The notes below the pieces were generated by a model. The model was given only the letters and a program-made list of their open reading frames with translations, did no database searches and was not told the origin of the DNA. Of a DNA stretch of 64,000 nucleotides, positions 25,970 through 37,361 are shown piece by piece; within the stretch, counting starts at the first letter, position 1, and each line of letters starts with the position of its first letter. The position numbers and the translations under genes are program-made. The DNA comes from Mariannaea sp. PMI_226. Taxonomy: Eukaryota > Ascomycota > Sordariomycetes > Hypocreales > Nectriaceae. Where the stretch lies: assembly GCA_024336345.1 (NCBI GenBank), contig JANFOG010000013.1:1133253-1197252 (forward strand). The letters run 5' to 3'.

Positions 25970-26938
25970 TCTCACTCTAAAGTCTTATCAATAAACACCA
26001 ACTTGGCTGAGAAAAGCCACTTCAAATTGGGCTTGCAAATTAGTGTTGTTTGGTCATAATGGGCGTGCGACGTCGCTGTTGTCCTACCCCCAACCCCACT
26101 GTAAGTACTCAAGTTGGCCGTCACCGTGTCTTCGAGCCTCCAGATCGTTGGTTCTCCATATCATTGTCTGCGATACTTTAAACCACAAACATCGTCTCTA
26201 TCATTTCACTTGTACATGAGGCCACTCTTCACTCGCGTACAATATCAGCCACTGGCGCTTACAGCAGCAAGCTTTGTCCATGAATCACTAACGGCAACTA
26301 GCTACCTATAACAATGTAGAGACTACGAAAATCTCGTCTGCAGTCAGATCATAACATTCTCCAATCAAATTGCTTCCCTATACTACCTCCATATGCAATT
26401 CAATTAACTTCTCCTGTGCGCTCGGGTCGCTCCCGTCCCGTTTGTTCAATCTCTCATGCAAGAAAGCCATACGCTTACCAAATTCTTTCTCCTCGTTCCA
26501 AGTGAACCCACGTCCTCACGAAAATAGCCCCAATTTCCTCGGGCCGACTAAGTTGTACTATGGTAGAGCCAGCTTGCTGGTGTGCTTACATATATTAGCG
26601 GAGGTGATAGCAGGTCGTTGCTCAAAGGGATGGATTAAATTGCCTTGTTAGAGAGAACTAGATTATTGGTACAGTTATTTCCAGTCTTTTGCCAAGGTCT
26701 CTCATTCCAGTCAATTTGGTAGAGCAACGGGCTTGAAAGCCTTGCGAGTGCCTCACGTGACCAATCACGTTCAACATTTAAACATATCTAATATTCAACA
26801 CGTCACAATGATGGCTGTAGACGTGTGGTGGGGTCAGAGCAACCAAAGTTGATGCAAGCAATTGCCCGCAGAACTTGTTCGCCTGTTTTATCTTTGGGTA
26901 AGTTTTAACTAAATAGATCTTGCCCAGGAAGCCCCAAA
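25970..26938. other. Intergenic upstream of CorA-like gene
   Basis: No gene recognised. A TCGGGCCGA word occurs at 26539-26547, about 390 bp upstream of the CorA-like start; whether it is functional is unknown. Confidence 0.4.
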
Positions 26939-28582
26939 ATGTTCGAATTAGAGCGCCAGAGAATCCTGGAATCTAGTCTGTGGGAACCACGGAATGGGTG
27001 CCTCGGCTATCTAGAGGCATGTAGCTGCGTTGACATTGGTAAGGTTGATTTATTAGATGGCGTGGCTAGCCTGTGGTTTGTGTTCATAAGTGGAAGCTAA
27101 GCAACTGTTAGAAGGCAACACTCTATCACCACATTGCAGGAGTGGTTACTTGCAGGACGCTGAGGTGGACGACTGGTCGTCTCAAAAAGGCCAATTCGCA
27201 TCTAGGACACCCGCTTCTATCCGTGTGCTGATGTGTGAACGAGTGGGCTGGGTGCCTCTTGGCTTTGCCATGAGCAAGCGTTCATTCTTATCAGTAGAAG
27301 GAGCGTTCGGCCTCCCACCTGAGGCGCTTCCCATCCTGAATCTCAACAGGGGGCAAGAGTACTACAATGCGACGTTCAACAGTGGCGACAATAGTCAGTC
27401 AATGAGTTCTATTGGTTAGCCCCCAAATTAGAAAGAACTATGCTGGAGATGGTCATTTATATATCAGCCCTTACAATCAAGCTTCCGCAACTGTTTCAGC
27501 TGGGAAACCTCGGTCTATCACTCACCCATTGCTTCCAAACTGGCAAAACGTTGGCCTTTATACATGGGTGGCATGTCTTTGCAAACGAAAACCACGTTAC
27601 CGGAGAACCCGTAATTCCTCATGCAGGGAGAATCCAGGAACTGATCCAACCCACACACTCACTTTGGACTCATCCACTGCTATTGCCGGTAATTCTCCTA
27701 CAGGAACACCTTTTCAGAGCGTACTTGCGAAACAGTGAGCTGTGGAGGATTGTGCAAAGCATTGAAAAAAACCTCGGTGTTACACGCTCCGGTCCTCTTG
27801 TTATGGCTGAATTTGGCGTCACAAACGAAATGAAACAGATCATCGCGAAAGAAGAAGACAGAATACGGCTGACGGCTATCCTAAATACAGCGGCGGCGGA
27901 TATCTCTGGTGTAATCAGAGTTCTGAAATGGGATCAGCAATACACTCGATTTCCTCATCGAGTCAAGGACCGAATCGATAAATACCACGGCCAAGGCCCT
28001 CTCAGTGTGTGTTCCGAGTTGGCCAGTGCGATCGAATTCCTAGATAGCCATGTTTCATCTGCTGAAGACTTTGCTGGCTCGATGCGCTCGAGGCTGGATC
28101 TACAACTGAACGTGGTGCGTGAAACCTCCTATCTCCCGCAAAATAAAAGAATGTACTGATGCAAGAAATTGCATACAGCTATATAATCTTATTGCACATG
28201 CCAGTGCTGATCTCAACCTCAGAATTGCTTCCATGGCCGGTCTCGATAGCGCAGCCATGAAGACACTTACTTTTGTGACGATAGCGTTTCTCCCCGCAAC
28301 ATTCATTGCCGTCAGTTCCTTCTCTGCATAACTACTTCATAAAGCTAACCATCACTCAAGACTCTTTTTAGTATGCCAATGTTTCAGTGGGAGTCCGGTG
28401 GAAAAGATACTATTTCGTCGAAATTTTGGTTTTACTGGGTGGTTAGTGTACCTCTAACGCTATTTATGGCGGCTGGATGGCGAGTATGGTGGCATTATCA
28501 GAAAAGTTACTACGCGGGCGTTTATCGGAATGGATATCAAGGTGAAGCTTCTGTATCTGGACAAAACACGATCTCTAAGTAG
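26939..28582 (+). pseudogene. CorA-like Mg2+ channel gene with frameshift
   Basis: Exons: 26939-27038, 27112-28114, 28179-28310, 28361-28582 (introns 73, 64 and 50 bp, GCTAAC branch in the last). The C-terminus has the CorA layout: a long helical region, a first membrane segment (LTFVTIAFLPATFIATLFSM), a short polar loop (PMFQWESGG) and a second segment (FWFYWVVSVPLTLFMAAGWR). The loop lacks the canonical GMN triplet, as in many fungal CorA-like proteins. The second exon changes frame at 27393-27400, where AGTC is present twice. A third AGTC unit would keep one open frame through the whole exon, and the exon length is off by one base exactly as that predicts. So this is a recent frameshift or a sequence error; otherwise the gene encodes about 486 aa. 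Confidence 0.75.
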
Positions 28583-30626
28583 CAGGGCATGAGTGTGTGA
28601 GGTGAAAGAAGGGAGGTTGACTCAGAGGTCCTCGAGACTCGAGTGAGGCCCAGTTAGACAAATATACAAGAGTCATAGTAGCACTTTTCACGTCTATGCT
28701 TATTGAAAAAGGGATAATTAATAAGAGTTAGAGAAGGCATAATAGTGCCTGTTGGAGTGACCAAGAGTGTTTGCGTTCTTACCAACACTAATGTAAGCCA
28801 ACCAAGTTATATGTAATAAGGAAACTGTTATATATGGGAGACAACAGAATGCTACGACCATTGCGACTATTGCTGGATATTTTAGGCCTATTGGCGGAGT
28901 GGATATTGCTTCCTTTCTTTGTTACATTATAGCTACCTTACGCATTAAAAAACAAGTCCAAAGAATAAAAATAAGAATCAAAAGAGCAGCCAATTTGCTC
29001 GCCTCTTATTCTTCAATCACTTGCCATCTATCTATTATATTAAATTAGCTATTATTATTCCTATAATCATCATGTCTAGAGCTAACCCACAGCTAGTTGC
29101 TGAGCACGACATCCAGTATGAGCCCCAGGCCTAACTATGTGCCCCATTCTTTGGTCTGGATATGGCGCATCCAGTGCGAAACCGGCGTCCCCCCCTCCTC
29201 TCGCGACAATAACCAATCCATAGTCTACGAGAACTTCCGCCAAAGAAATCAGCTCAAATAGCAGTGTCGAGGCTAGCCATCCACCTTTCATAGCTGGCCT
29301 GCAGGGAGATCAACTCCGATGAAACCTCCACCTACGCTCAATTGGTGCTAATAATTGCAGGGGAACGGCTGTGATAAAAATATCAATGTCAACTCCATAG
29401 ACATTTTTAACTAAGAATTAAAAAGGGAAAAAAAAGAAAAGAAAAAAAAAATGTGTGGTAACAATGCAAGATGATTGAGCCTTAATCTGGAAGCCCAGGC
29501 AGGAGGTTACCTAGGCAGATTAGTTACACAGTTTAGATTTAGACACTGAATATTCTAGAGAGCTATTAATGACTCTCGAGTATTAATCAGTAACATACGA
29601 CGGAGGTATTGGTGTACTCTGTTATAGGGTGTAGAAAATATGCGCTTGCCATTTCCGTGTCCTATGTCCAGAGACATGCAAATGATGGAAATATTTGGCT
29701 ATGTTAAAGTCTTTCGAAACTTATACTAATTCATGATAGAAAGGCATCATGCTTGAGAATACTCCAACAGTGACCGTAGAAATCGTCAAATTCAACGCAA
29801 TCTGTAACAATAAATTTGACGGTGTATTTATAGCTGTACGAGTCAGAAAGTATACCTTATGTATATTATCTGTGTTTCTTCATGAAATCTTCAATAGCTA
29901 TTGACTATATATCATACTCTCATTTAAACGTCTTACCGAGAGAATCCTAGCCACTTCTGTGTTTCCTTCCTAAACAACTTTATCCGTTTCCGCTTTCAAG
30001 TTTGTTCAAATAATTACCGTTATATGCATTTTCAATAATTTATGTTTCCTATTAATATGGCATAAGAAGTACTAACGGGATAAAACGAAAATGCTTGAAT
30101 CGATCGTATACACGAGGTTGGCCTGACTGATTACTCTATGGGGAACGGAGCTATATAAGCGTCCTCAATATGAAGCTCCATCTATTTAAAATACGCCAGG
30201 CTAAGTATTTCCAGAGCTTCATTCCTCCCCGCCATGACCTTGCAAGGCTCATGGGTCCAACCCTAGATGTTCACTCCATTTTCGATCACCTTCCAGCTTT
30301 GCGGATCTGGAAGTAGTGAAGGGACTGTGGCGTATTGGCGTACGTTCTTGCAAGTGAATACTACACTAGGCTACGAGGAACGGGTACGAGAAAATAGCCA
30401 ACGTTGAAACAATACGTAGTGTAGGCAGAATGAATTTTCAGGTAGCGGCAGGAGTTAGCCATCCTGGGGTAGACAATCTATGGATTCTTCTTTCAAATGT
30501 TATAAACTTCGTAAACTAATCCGGCCTCTCAACCAGGTTGTATTTGAAGCAAGCCAGAATGAAGAGAATGCGACTCTCAGCCGGACCAGGTTATAATGTA
30601 CCGATCCTATGTTGCTAAACCATTTA
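28583..30626. other. Intergenic, AT-rich
   Basis: No supported gene in 2 kb. It contains A-rich tracts near 29.4 kb and scattered short frames (for example around 29.1-29.3 kb) with no recognisable family. Confidence 0.45.
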
Positions 30627-31982
30627 CTATCTGAAACCTGCGCAGACATCCCGATAAACGTTGTTTTGCAATCCAGCTGCATCCGTGGGGATGTAGTTGA
30701 GAGCTGTTGCATGAGAATAAGTCCATCTAGGGTCGTTCAACTCCGTCTTCCAAGTCCAGTACACCCACCCATCCATTCCAGGAGACTCGTAAAGTTGCTG
30801 CTGGGCGGTAAACCAGTTGTTAAAAAAGTCTTTGTTGCTCCAGTCGACACTAGACGTCATACTCCATTCACCGGTGATGGCAAAATCCTGGCCAGCTACA
30901 ACGCGACTGTCTGTGCATGCACTGTGCATAAGTTGAGTTTGGTCACCGTTATTGCTACCTAGTGCGAAACCAATGTAGTTGTGGTCATCATAGCCGGTCA
31001 TTGGATCATTGGCCACCGCGGACGTTGAGCGAGGGTTGCCAGAGTCCCACTTGCTAGACATGAACTGGACGTGGAGTTTCTTGTTGCTGGGGATTCCAAG
31101 AGAAGCTTCGGCGTTGCGGACAGCTTTGAGTGCAGCCGGGTAGTACGTTTGAACCAAGCCTGGATCCTCGCCGGGAGCTGGATAACGGTTACCCCCGTCG
31201 TGGCGGGAAACGGGCTCGTTGAGGACCTCAATCATGCCAACACTTGAGTATGCGGAATTTGTGTGAATACGGTTTGTCATCCAGGCAAGCCATTTTTCAG
31301 CACGACCAAAGTTATAGTCGCTGAAGAAGCCGGCAGGCTTATTGTTCTGGCCAGTGAACACGTCTTCTTGCTGACCACCAGGAGCACCATGGAGATCAAT
31401 GATGACGTACATGCCTAAGTCGGCAGCCTTCTGAACCACCGCATCGAGATAGGGAAGCATTCGATTGCCGTCGGCAAACGGCTCGCTGGCCGTGTCAACG
31501 ATGGCAGTGTAAGACCAGTAGCCGATTGGGATGCGGATAGTGTTCAACCCTACATCATGAACGGATTGAACGGTAGCAGGGTTGATCCAGTTTTTCCAAT
31601 GGTTCTCAAAGTTCTGGTTACCGGTTTCGCGGTTGCTGCCGAAGTAATGATCACGCATGCAATCGAATTCAGAAGCAGAGCTGCCGCATTTCAACACGTT
31701 TGCCCATTCAGTTTTCTGCAACCAAGGCTCACAGATGAGCCACCCTAATTACAGTGAGAACCAGAGTACTTTTTCGTGTTTTTGAATAGGATTGGTATGT
31801 AACTTACCCCCGAAATTGACACCACGGATCTTGGTTATGCCACTCGGGAGTGACGGCTCGAAGCGCTTGCCGAGCTGCGCGAAGCGAGCCGTTTGGTTGA
31901 AGGCTGCCAAGTCACGGTCCTGAGGAAGCCATGCCTGGACGGAGTTAAGGAATAGAAGGGTAAGTAAACCGGAGTAGTGCAT
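30627..31982 (-). CDS. Secreted exo-beta-1,3-glucanase, GH5 family
   Basis: Two exons, 31982-31808 and 31744-30627, separated by a 63-bp intron; 430 aa. Residues 1-17 are a signal peptide (MHYSGLLTLLFLNSVQA). The intron falls inside the conserved RGVNFGGWLICEPW motif of the glucan 1,3-beta-glucosidase group. GH5 landmarks follow: RIPIGYW, IIDLHGAPGGQ, the acid/base Glu in VLNEP (about E235) and the nucleophile in ITGEWSM (about E351), and a late WVYWTWKTE. The enzyme acts outside the cell on beta-1,3-glucan, in wall remodelling or in feeding on other fungi or plants. Both catalytic glutamates are present, so it should be active. Confidence 0.93.
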
Positions 31983-32534
31983 TTTGCTGAGCGTGTAGGC
32001 ACTGAATTCTCTGCGATTTACCTGGCAAAATGCTCAGTCTGGAGCCGGGAACTTGCCGTATTAACTAGGTTTCAGAGCTCGGATTCGTTATAGGTGGGTA
32101 CTCCTTTTTCTTAATTTATCATACATATGAACGTGAACACATTCCACATTGGGAATTTGTGCCAACTAATTAACTTCAAATCTATATAACCATGCTGTTA
32201 CAGTCAAATGACTACTATCCAACTTCATGCAGCTGATAAAGCATAACACCATTTACTTCACTTCGGGCCGTTTTATCGTAGTAGTGCTAACCATTAGCGG
32301 CACGCATGCAGCCTCAAGGTAGGCCTCCAGGTTACGCAGTGTGTGGTGGGTTTCAAGTTAATACAAACCTCGGTGTAATTGTGGTACAAGCCCAGTGGTA
32401 ACAGCTCCCTAATCCATGTGAGCCAATGGCTTGAGCTGCCATTTTCAGATACTGCACCCCCTTAGTAATTGAGTGTGCAGACAAACTGAGTTCCCCCCCG
32501 GTCAAACCTGAGCCCACAGGGGTAAGGATAGCCC
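31983..32534. other. Glucanase upstream region
   Basis: No gene seen. CACTTCGGGCCG at 32269-32280 repeats exactly the 12-base context of one site in the divergent promoter at 10.2 kb. This may be coincidence. Confidence 0.4.
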
Positions 32535-32864
32535 TGTCAAGTCCTGACCAAGCTCTGATCACGTGTATGTGGCCCACAAATCTCACCAATCATTCAACAA
32601 ACAACAACGGCTCACTCTCTCAGTCAGTCGTGAGCCCCCGAGACACTTAGCTAGTATAGAAACCACAGTTATTGCCGTTAGATAGCCTACTTAGCTACTC
32701 AGCTTTCAATACAACCTAGTTACCACAATCTACTTGTGCATAACCAGATTTAATACCCAAAGTGACTACTTCCGCTGCTGCCTAGTATAACCGCTCCAAT
32801 CTTTATGCCAATAGCAACCTATCACGACCTGGTTTATTCCTTGGGAGCCGATCAGACCGTTACA
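32535..32864 (+). mobile_element. Solo LTR of a Ty3/gypsy-type element
   Basis: Starts TGTCAAGTCC and ends GACCGTTACA (TG..CA). It aligns over its length with the LTR at 52445-52880, which precedes a gag relic, so it is an LTR of the same family. This copy keeps much more C and G than the other. No matching 5-bp target duplication was seen at the ends, so it may be an old or recombined solo LTR. Confidence 0.7.
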
Positions 32865-33277
32865 AACCTGATCGGATCAGTTAGGCAAAGCTAAGCCTAT
32901 TGACTGAGGAAACCTAAGCCTATTAACGAGACGTGAGTGAGCACATGATCCATAAGTAATCGGTCATGACTTTTTTTTTTTCCTTATATTAGTATTTCTA
33001 AAATTCTCTAAAATTATTCTATATTTACTCTTGATTTAAATCAGATAAATAGGTAAATAGCTCTAAGTAAATAACTATATACCTTATTTTGACTAGAAAT
33101 AAAATAAATTAATAAATAATCCCAAGAAGATAACATAAAATCCTATTTTAGTTCCTAAGAGTACTTATAATACTCCTTTGAAAAAAAATTCTGAATTATT
33201 ATAAACTTATATATTATAGCCTTTGTGTCACATTAGCCGAAGGTGACGTCGTGATGGCAGCATAACGGCGGCTGAAG
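32865..33277. other. AT-rich spacer
   Basis: Very AT-rich between about 32.96 and 33.22 kb. No gene recognised; probably decayed repeat DNA. Confidence 0.4.
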
Positions 33278-33692
33278 TTGGTCAATGACTCCGAATCCAT
33301 CAACCATACATCTTATCGGCCCCTTCGAGACCGGCCCATTGCCGTGAGTATCGAGACAAAGACTCCTGAGGGTTCTAATCAAGAAGCAAAGGCGCAGCTA
33401 TCGGTCTGGACTGCTGCTCATCTGAAGTGGCTGCGAGTCTCACAGTTCGGTTGCAGTTGACATGACGCTTCCTGTGATATCCATCCTCGGCGGGGATTGG
33501 GCGCTTTTATTCGCGAGAGATCAAGCTGATGGGGTGAACCTCATTGAGACGTTCTCAGTTGGAAGTACGAAGTCGCTTGTTGGTTGTCACAAGGTTGCTG
33601 CTTTTATGCGGCATTTGGGCATTTGGGTGCAGAAGGTATATCGAGAGTGGGTATTGAAGAATGCTCTGGCTGCAGGGTTGGAAGATGGGTGA
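33278..33692 (+). pseudogene. PD-(D/E)XK nuclease-like C-terminal fragment
   Basis: Two frames in succession read like the end of the fungal PD-(D/E)XK nuclease-like family: NHTSYRPLRDRPIAVSIETK (the E-x-K of the putative active site), a QLSVWTAAHLKWLR helix, then ISILGGDWALLFARD and KVAAFMRHLGIWVQKVYREW. The frame shifts near 33455 and no N-terminal part is visible. It lies among transposon relics, so it is probably a transposed or truncated copy. Confidence is moderate because the family is recognised by pattern only. Confidence 0.45.
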
Positions 33693-33929
33693 AATGGGAT
33701 GAGTAACATTTCTAACTTGTAGTGACTTTATGATACAGTACCCTGGATATAGACTGTTGTGCAATCAGCACAAGACTAAGCCAGCGAATTAATGACTAAG
33801 TCAAAGGCAAAATAGAAGATGCTTAACCAAAACTCTAGACAATCACTATAGGCTAGCAGTTCGTACAAAGCCCAAATTGTGCGAACATGCATTCCTACGG
33901 CCTGCAGATGCAAATCATCATTGCCAACC

Positions 33930-34722
33930 TCACGAAGTCACTGCTGGGGATGTGGATGTGTGAGGAGCACTCCAAGCTTCCGTGAGGCCCCAAGCCACTG
34001 TCCGCGGGCTTTCGTCTCGGTCACGTCGCATTAGACGAGGGAGAGCCTCATGTATTCTAGCTGAAGCGTATGGGTAAATACCGATGGATAATCTTGATGT
34101 TGCTGGACTTGCGGAATCCCTTGTGGTATAGTACATTGTAGTCCTTCACCCATCTGTGGCCAGGCTGGTCCACCATTCGTTTGTTTCGTCATTAAAAACG
34201 AATGCTCCAACCCGCTCTTGCCATTCCAATCTTCGATCTGTGGCAACCTCTTCTTCATCGACTGGTGCTGCTGCGGCCCTCTCTCTTCTTCCTCCTCCTC
34301 CTCCCCGTCCTCTCTATCCGTCATCGTCAACCGGGCCAATATCCGCCGTGCCTCGCTCACCAAATTATGCAACACCCCGACCGCACCCGCCAGTGGAAGA
34401 TCTGGTTTCCTTGCCAACTAACCATCTCGTTGTCTAGCATCGTGTACCGGACCCTCATCCCGTACGTTCGCGCGTTGATGATCCAATTCATCTGCGTCAG
34501 CTCCGCGTCCTCCTCGGCTTGTGCCCGCGTCATAAACCGCCGTATCTTGCGGTTGAGGGTTTGTTTCGGATCGTAAGGCGCCACTTTGATCACGACCGAA
34601 CATATTCGTGTACAATTGGTTACGACACATATCCGCCCTCTTGGTCCAACCCCATGACGCGCGCTGATGATGATGCTCTTGTAATGGTTGCTACTCTTGC
34701 ACGGTCATATAGCTTAATATAA
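33930..34722 (-). pseudogene. OrsD/RecQ-type repeat helicase relic, middle part
   Basis: Minus-strand frames, broken by shifts and stops, carry the mid-region of the large fungal repeat helicase: MNWIINARTYGMRVRYTM, VSWQGNQIFHWR, VSEARRILARLTM, LPQIEDWN, and YHKGFRKSSNIKIIHRYLP. The last block matches a similar block in the longer relic at 60.5-64 kb (TYYKNF...VKIIHQFIPPEV). No ATPase domain is joined to it here. An acidic run of Glu codons around 34295-34330 is probably part of a linker. Confidence 0.65.
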
Positions 34723-35003
34723 TAATGAATTTAATATAACTAATTGACCATTTTACTTTTTCCCAACTAACTCTAGCTTTGTTAATATTTTTTCAAGCTA
34801 ATTAGCTTTTCCATTTAGTTAACTAAAATCATCTTTTTTCACCTTTTTCCTCTACCTAACACGTAAACAAGCCACCAAGTCATATCATTTCCCCTGCAGA
34901 TTTACTACATAAGTTGCCCCTTAACCCTGACCAGGGTATGACCTATTACTAAAAGGTTGCCATATTCTATATACTAGAAAAGTCTAAGGTTGCTAGAGAC
35001 CTT
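34723..35003. other. AT-rich spacer
   Basis: No gene seen. The stretch between the helicase relic and the membrane-protein gene is T-rich. Confidence 0.4.
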
Positions 35004-35829
35004 TTAGGGGGTCACATCAATCAGGTCCTTGTGACACCAGACACTGTGCCAAAGTCGGCACATGCTTGCCAAATAGATAATGGCTGCAGCAAGAAGAGTA
35101 ACAAAACAGCATCCTGCGACCTAGTTCAATAGTACGGTTTAGCGTTCAACTCCAACAGAACTATCGTGGTACAACTCACTACCTTGTCTGATACCTGCTT
35201 TCCTTCTTGAGGAAGATCACTAAGAGTCCAGATGAAGACTACATAACCGCCGAGCCAGAAGTAGATGCTCCATTCTAGTAACGCTACCGCAACCTGCCAT
35301 AGACCAAGTTGACCCCAATACGGGATCCTCTGCCCTGTTGGGGAGTCGTAGCTGAGGAGTTCGCAAATTAACACATCAGAATTTGCGACACACCCGACTC
35401 GAACCAGGAAGACACTTTGCTGCATGCCGACAGCAACATCAAGTATGAGGCTATTATACCAGGCAACGCGAATCATTGTGAGCGAAACGGCAGATATGAA
35501 CGATAACGCCGGCCACGAGAACGAGCCGACAACTGCAGCGCTTATTACGGCACCCTTGGCAGCAGTATGTTTTAGCATGTACCAAGAGTATTGCGACGTC
35601 TCGAGACCGAAACACTTACTATAAGCCCGACGTTGGACAGCTGAGATAATGTAGACTCTCTCCACCTTCTGATGAGGTTTGCCTGATCGTTTCCGCGCCT
35701 CGCGTTTACCATCTGGCTGATGGAAACAAACATAATCCTCCACGCCGCAGTGTGCAGTGGGAAGACTACGGCCCAGATGCGGAAGAGTGTGAGTTTGGCT
35801 TGCCGAAGTGACGGCTTGGTAAGTGGCAT
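35004..35829 (-). CDS. Fungal multi-pass membrane protein, unknown function
   Basis: Three exons: 35829-35620, 35554-35183, 35120-35004 (introns 65 and 62 bp, phase 0); 232 aa. Splicing joins STLSQLSNVGLI to GAVISAAVVGSFSWPALSF and QVSDK to VAGCCFVTLLAAAIIYL, both of which read smoothly. About four or five hydrophobic segments are seen. The N-terminal LRQAKLTLFRIWAVVFPLHT and the AWYNSL motif resemble a family of hypothetical membrane proteins common in filamentous ascomycetes. No enzymatic motif is present. It sits between two helicase relics but looks intact. Confidence 0.72.
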
Positions 35830-36340
35830 CGCTCTTGCCCGTTATGCCTAACGGACTCCGTCTCGGAAAGCCACAAAAGCCGACGTTACAGCTACCGCAT
35901 AGAGTGCTGGGGCTAATATTACATTCCCCAAAGCCGGAATAGATCGGTTCTCATCACGACCAGGTCGTCAGAAGCAGCCTCAAAGCTGGTAAAACAAAAC
36001 GAAGTTGTCTTACTTACTCATGTGAATGAAACTGATGCACTGCGACGATGATTTACGAAATAGTAATTGTATCTGGCCGCTCACTTTCGAACCGTCTCGG
36101 CTCTCGTAGATTTGGTGCGTACGAGCCAGTGGCAGTCTTGGACTCCCTTGATGGATCGGGCCCCACGGTAGGTAGATTATCTGCTCTCGGTATTAGAAGA
36201 TGAAGCGAAAGGCAGTATTGATGACTGCTTATCTACCTACAGTAAGGTTGAGGTTTTGGCACCACCGCAGACTCTTCCTTCTTGTCTTGCGGTCCTATGA
36301 CTCGTTTGTTCCACGAGTTGCGCATCTGCCCTTTAGGTTG
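35830..36340. other. Intergenic
   Basis: No gene recognised between the membrane-protein gene and the 36.3-kb frame. Confidence 0.4.
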
Positions 36341-36903
36341 TTAGCTTTCTATGAACGGTAGCCGGCCAGGCAAGGGTTTGCGAGGATTGTCTGACATGGA
36401 TGCTAGCAATTCGTACTTTGGGGACCTGTCGACAGAAGGTTGGGAGTTGGTCAATGTCGTTGTTGAAAGAGACAATCTACCCTCCAACTCGGTTCTCCGT
36501 TTCCAATACGTGCTCAAGTCCATGGTCAACTTGTGGAGCACAATTTCACCGCTCGCCTTTCCGTCCACAGTACAGGCGCGTACTTCTAGACGGCCGGCGA
36601 GCGGAATGCGTACCCATTCTGTATCTTTCTGGAAGACTATAAATCGAATGTCTTCAAAAATAATTCTTTGTGTTTTATTGGAGTTCGTAATGCACCACGC
36701 CTGCGTGAGATCAGTTTGATACTTGCTGTATCGAGACCGTCGTGACATTATAAGTTCAATGACGTCTTTGCGGCCTTTGCTACGCTCGTTGCCATTCTCG
36801 AGGTCGCAGAAGTCTCTGGCCAGTATGGTTTCCAGTTTTGCCTTGTTTGGGGCCACGGCAGCAGCCGCCTCGAAAAACGCATTGGGGTTGTAATTAATGT
36901 AAT
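36341..36903 (-). pseudogene. Hypothetical protein, possible NTF2/SnoaL-like fold, no start found
   Basis: An open minus-strand frame runs from about 36903 to the stop at 36341 and reads like a real protein: NAFFEAAAAVAPNKAKLETI, then a region with RKDVIELIM, QAWCITNSN, IIFEDIRFIVF and VRIPLAGRLEV. The pattern of one long N-terminal helix and several beta strands resembles NTF2/SnoaL-like proteins, but this is weak. No ATG lies between the preceding in-frame stop and FFEAAAA, and I found no convincing upstream exon. It is therefore either 5'-truncated or has an exon I missed. About 180 aa are readable. Confidence 0.4.
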
Positions 36904-37031
36904 ATAGTATTATATACTAAAAGCGATTGCTGGTACTTCTATCATAGGCTAATTTAGCAGGGATATTAAGTACCTTTCATCTTGTAGCATCTTCTTAGCT
37001 AGCATCCCCTATTTGGTACAAAAATATTGCC

Positions 37032-37361
37032 TTAGCACTGGAATGGCTTGCAAACCGCACCATACTGGTTTAGTTAGCTAAGAGTAAATTCCAACGAGGG
37101 GAGTGAGCTTACGCAGTAATCTTTATCACACCATGCCTCGCAAGTGGAGCCATTCAACTTTGCTTTCATAGAGACATCGGCCCAGGTCGTGCACCGATAA
37201 CCAACCCTGCCGTAAGTCTCGCAAAAGCCATCCGAAGTCTGGCCTTCCCACCAGCCAGCGTCCTCTCGTTTGGCAAGTGGGGCATTATTAGCTGATAATT
37301 TCTCAGTAGGCATAGCCAATGCTACACTAAGAATAGTTGAGAGTAAAAGACTGTACTTCAT
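37032..37361 (-). CDS. Small secreted cysteine-rich protein
   Basis: Two exons, 37361-37113 and 37064-37032, with a 48-bp intron (GTAAGC donor, GCTAAC branch, CCAG acceptor); 93 aa. Residues 1-17 form a signal peptide (MKYSLLLSTILSVALAM), followed by a short pro-region ending in Lys-Arg (PLAKR), a Kex2-type site. The mature part of about 60 aa has seven cysteines with spacing C-x9-C-x16-C-x3-C-x4-C-x4-C-x4-C. The spliced exon adds the last two cysteines; reading through the intron would lose them. The layout resembles secreted effector or antimicrobial-like peptides, but I do not recognise the family. It lies beside AT-rich repeat DNA. Confidence 0.72.

Noticed and set aside
27090..27419. Explaining the CorA frame change by an intron
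   Set aside because: The only acceptors near the shift (27394, 27398) would require introns under 40 bp or would remove well-formed family sequence.
29082..29291. 69-codon minus-strand frame near 29.1 kb
   Set aside because: No signal peptide, family motif or splice partner; it sits in A-rich intergenic DNA.
34156..34576. Plus-strand frames across the helicase relic at 34 kb
   Set aside because: The minus strand carries the recognisable helicase blocks; the plus frames are its complement, rich in Ser/Pro from the Glu codons.
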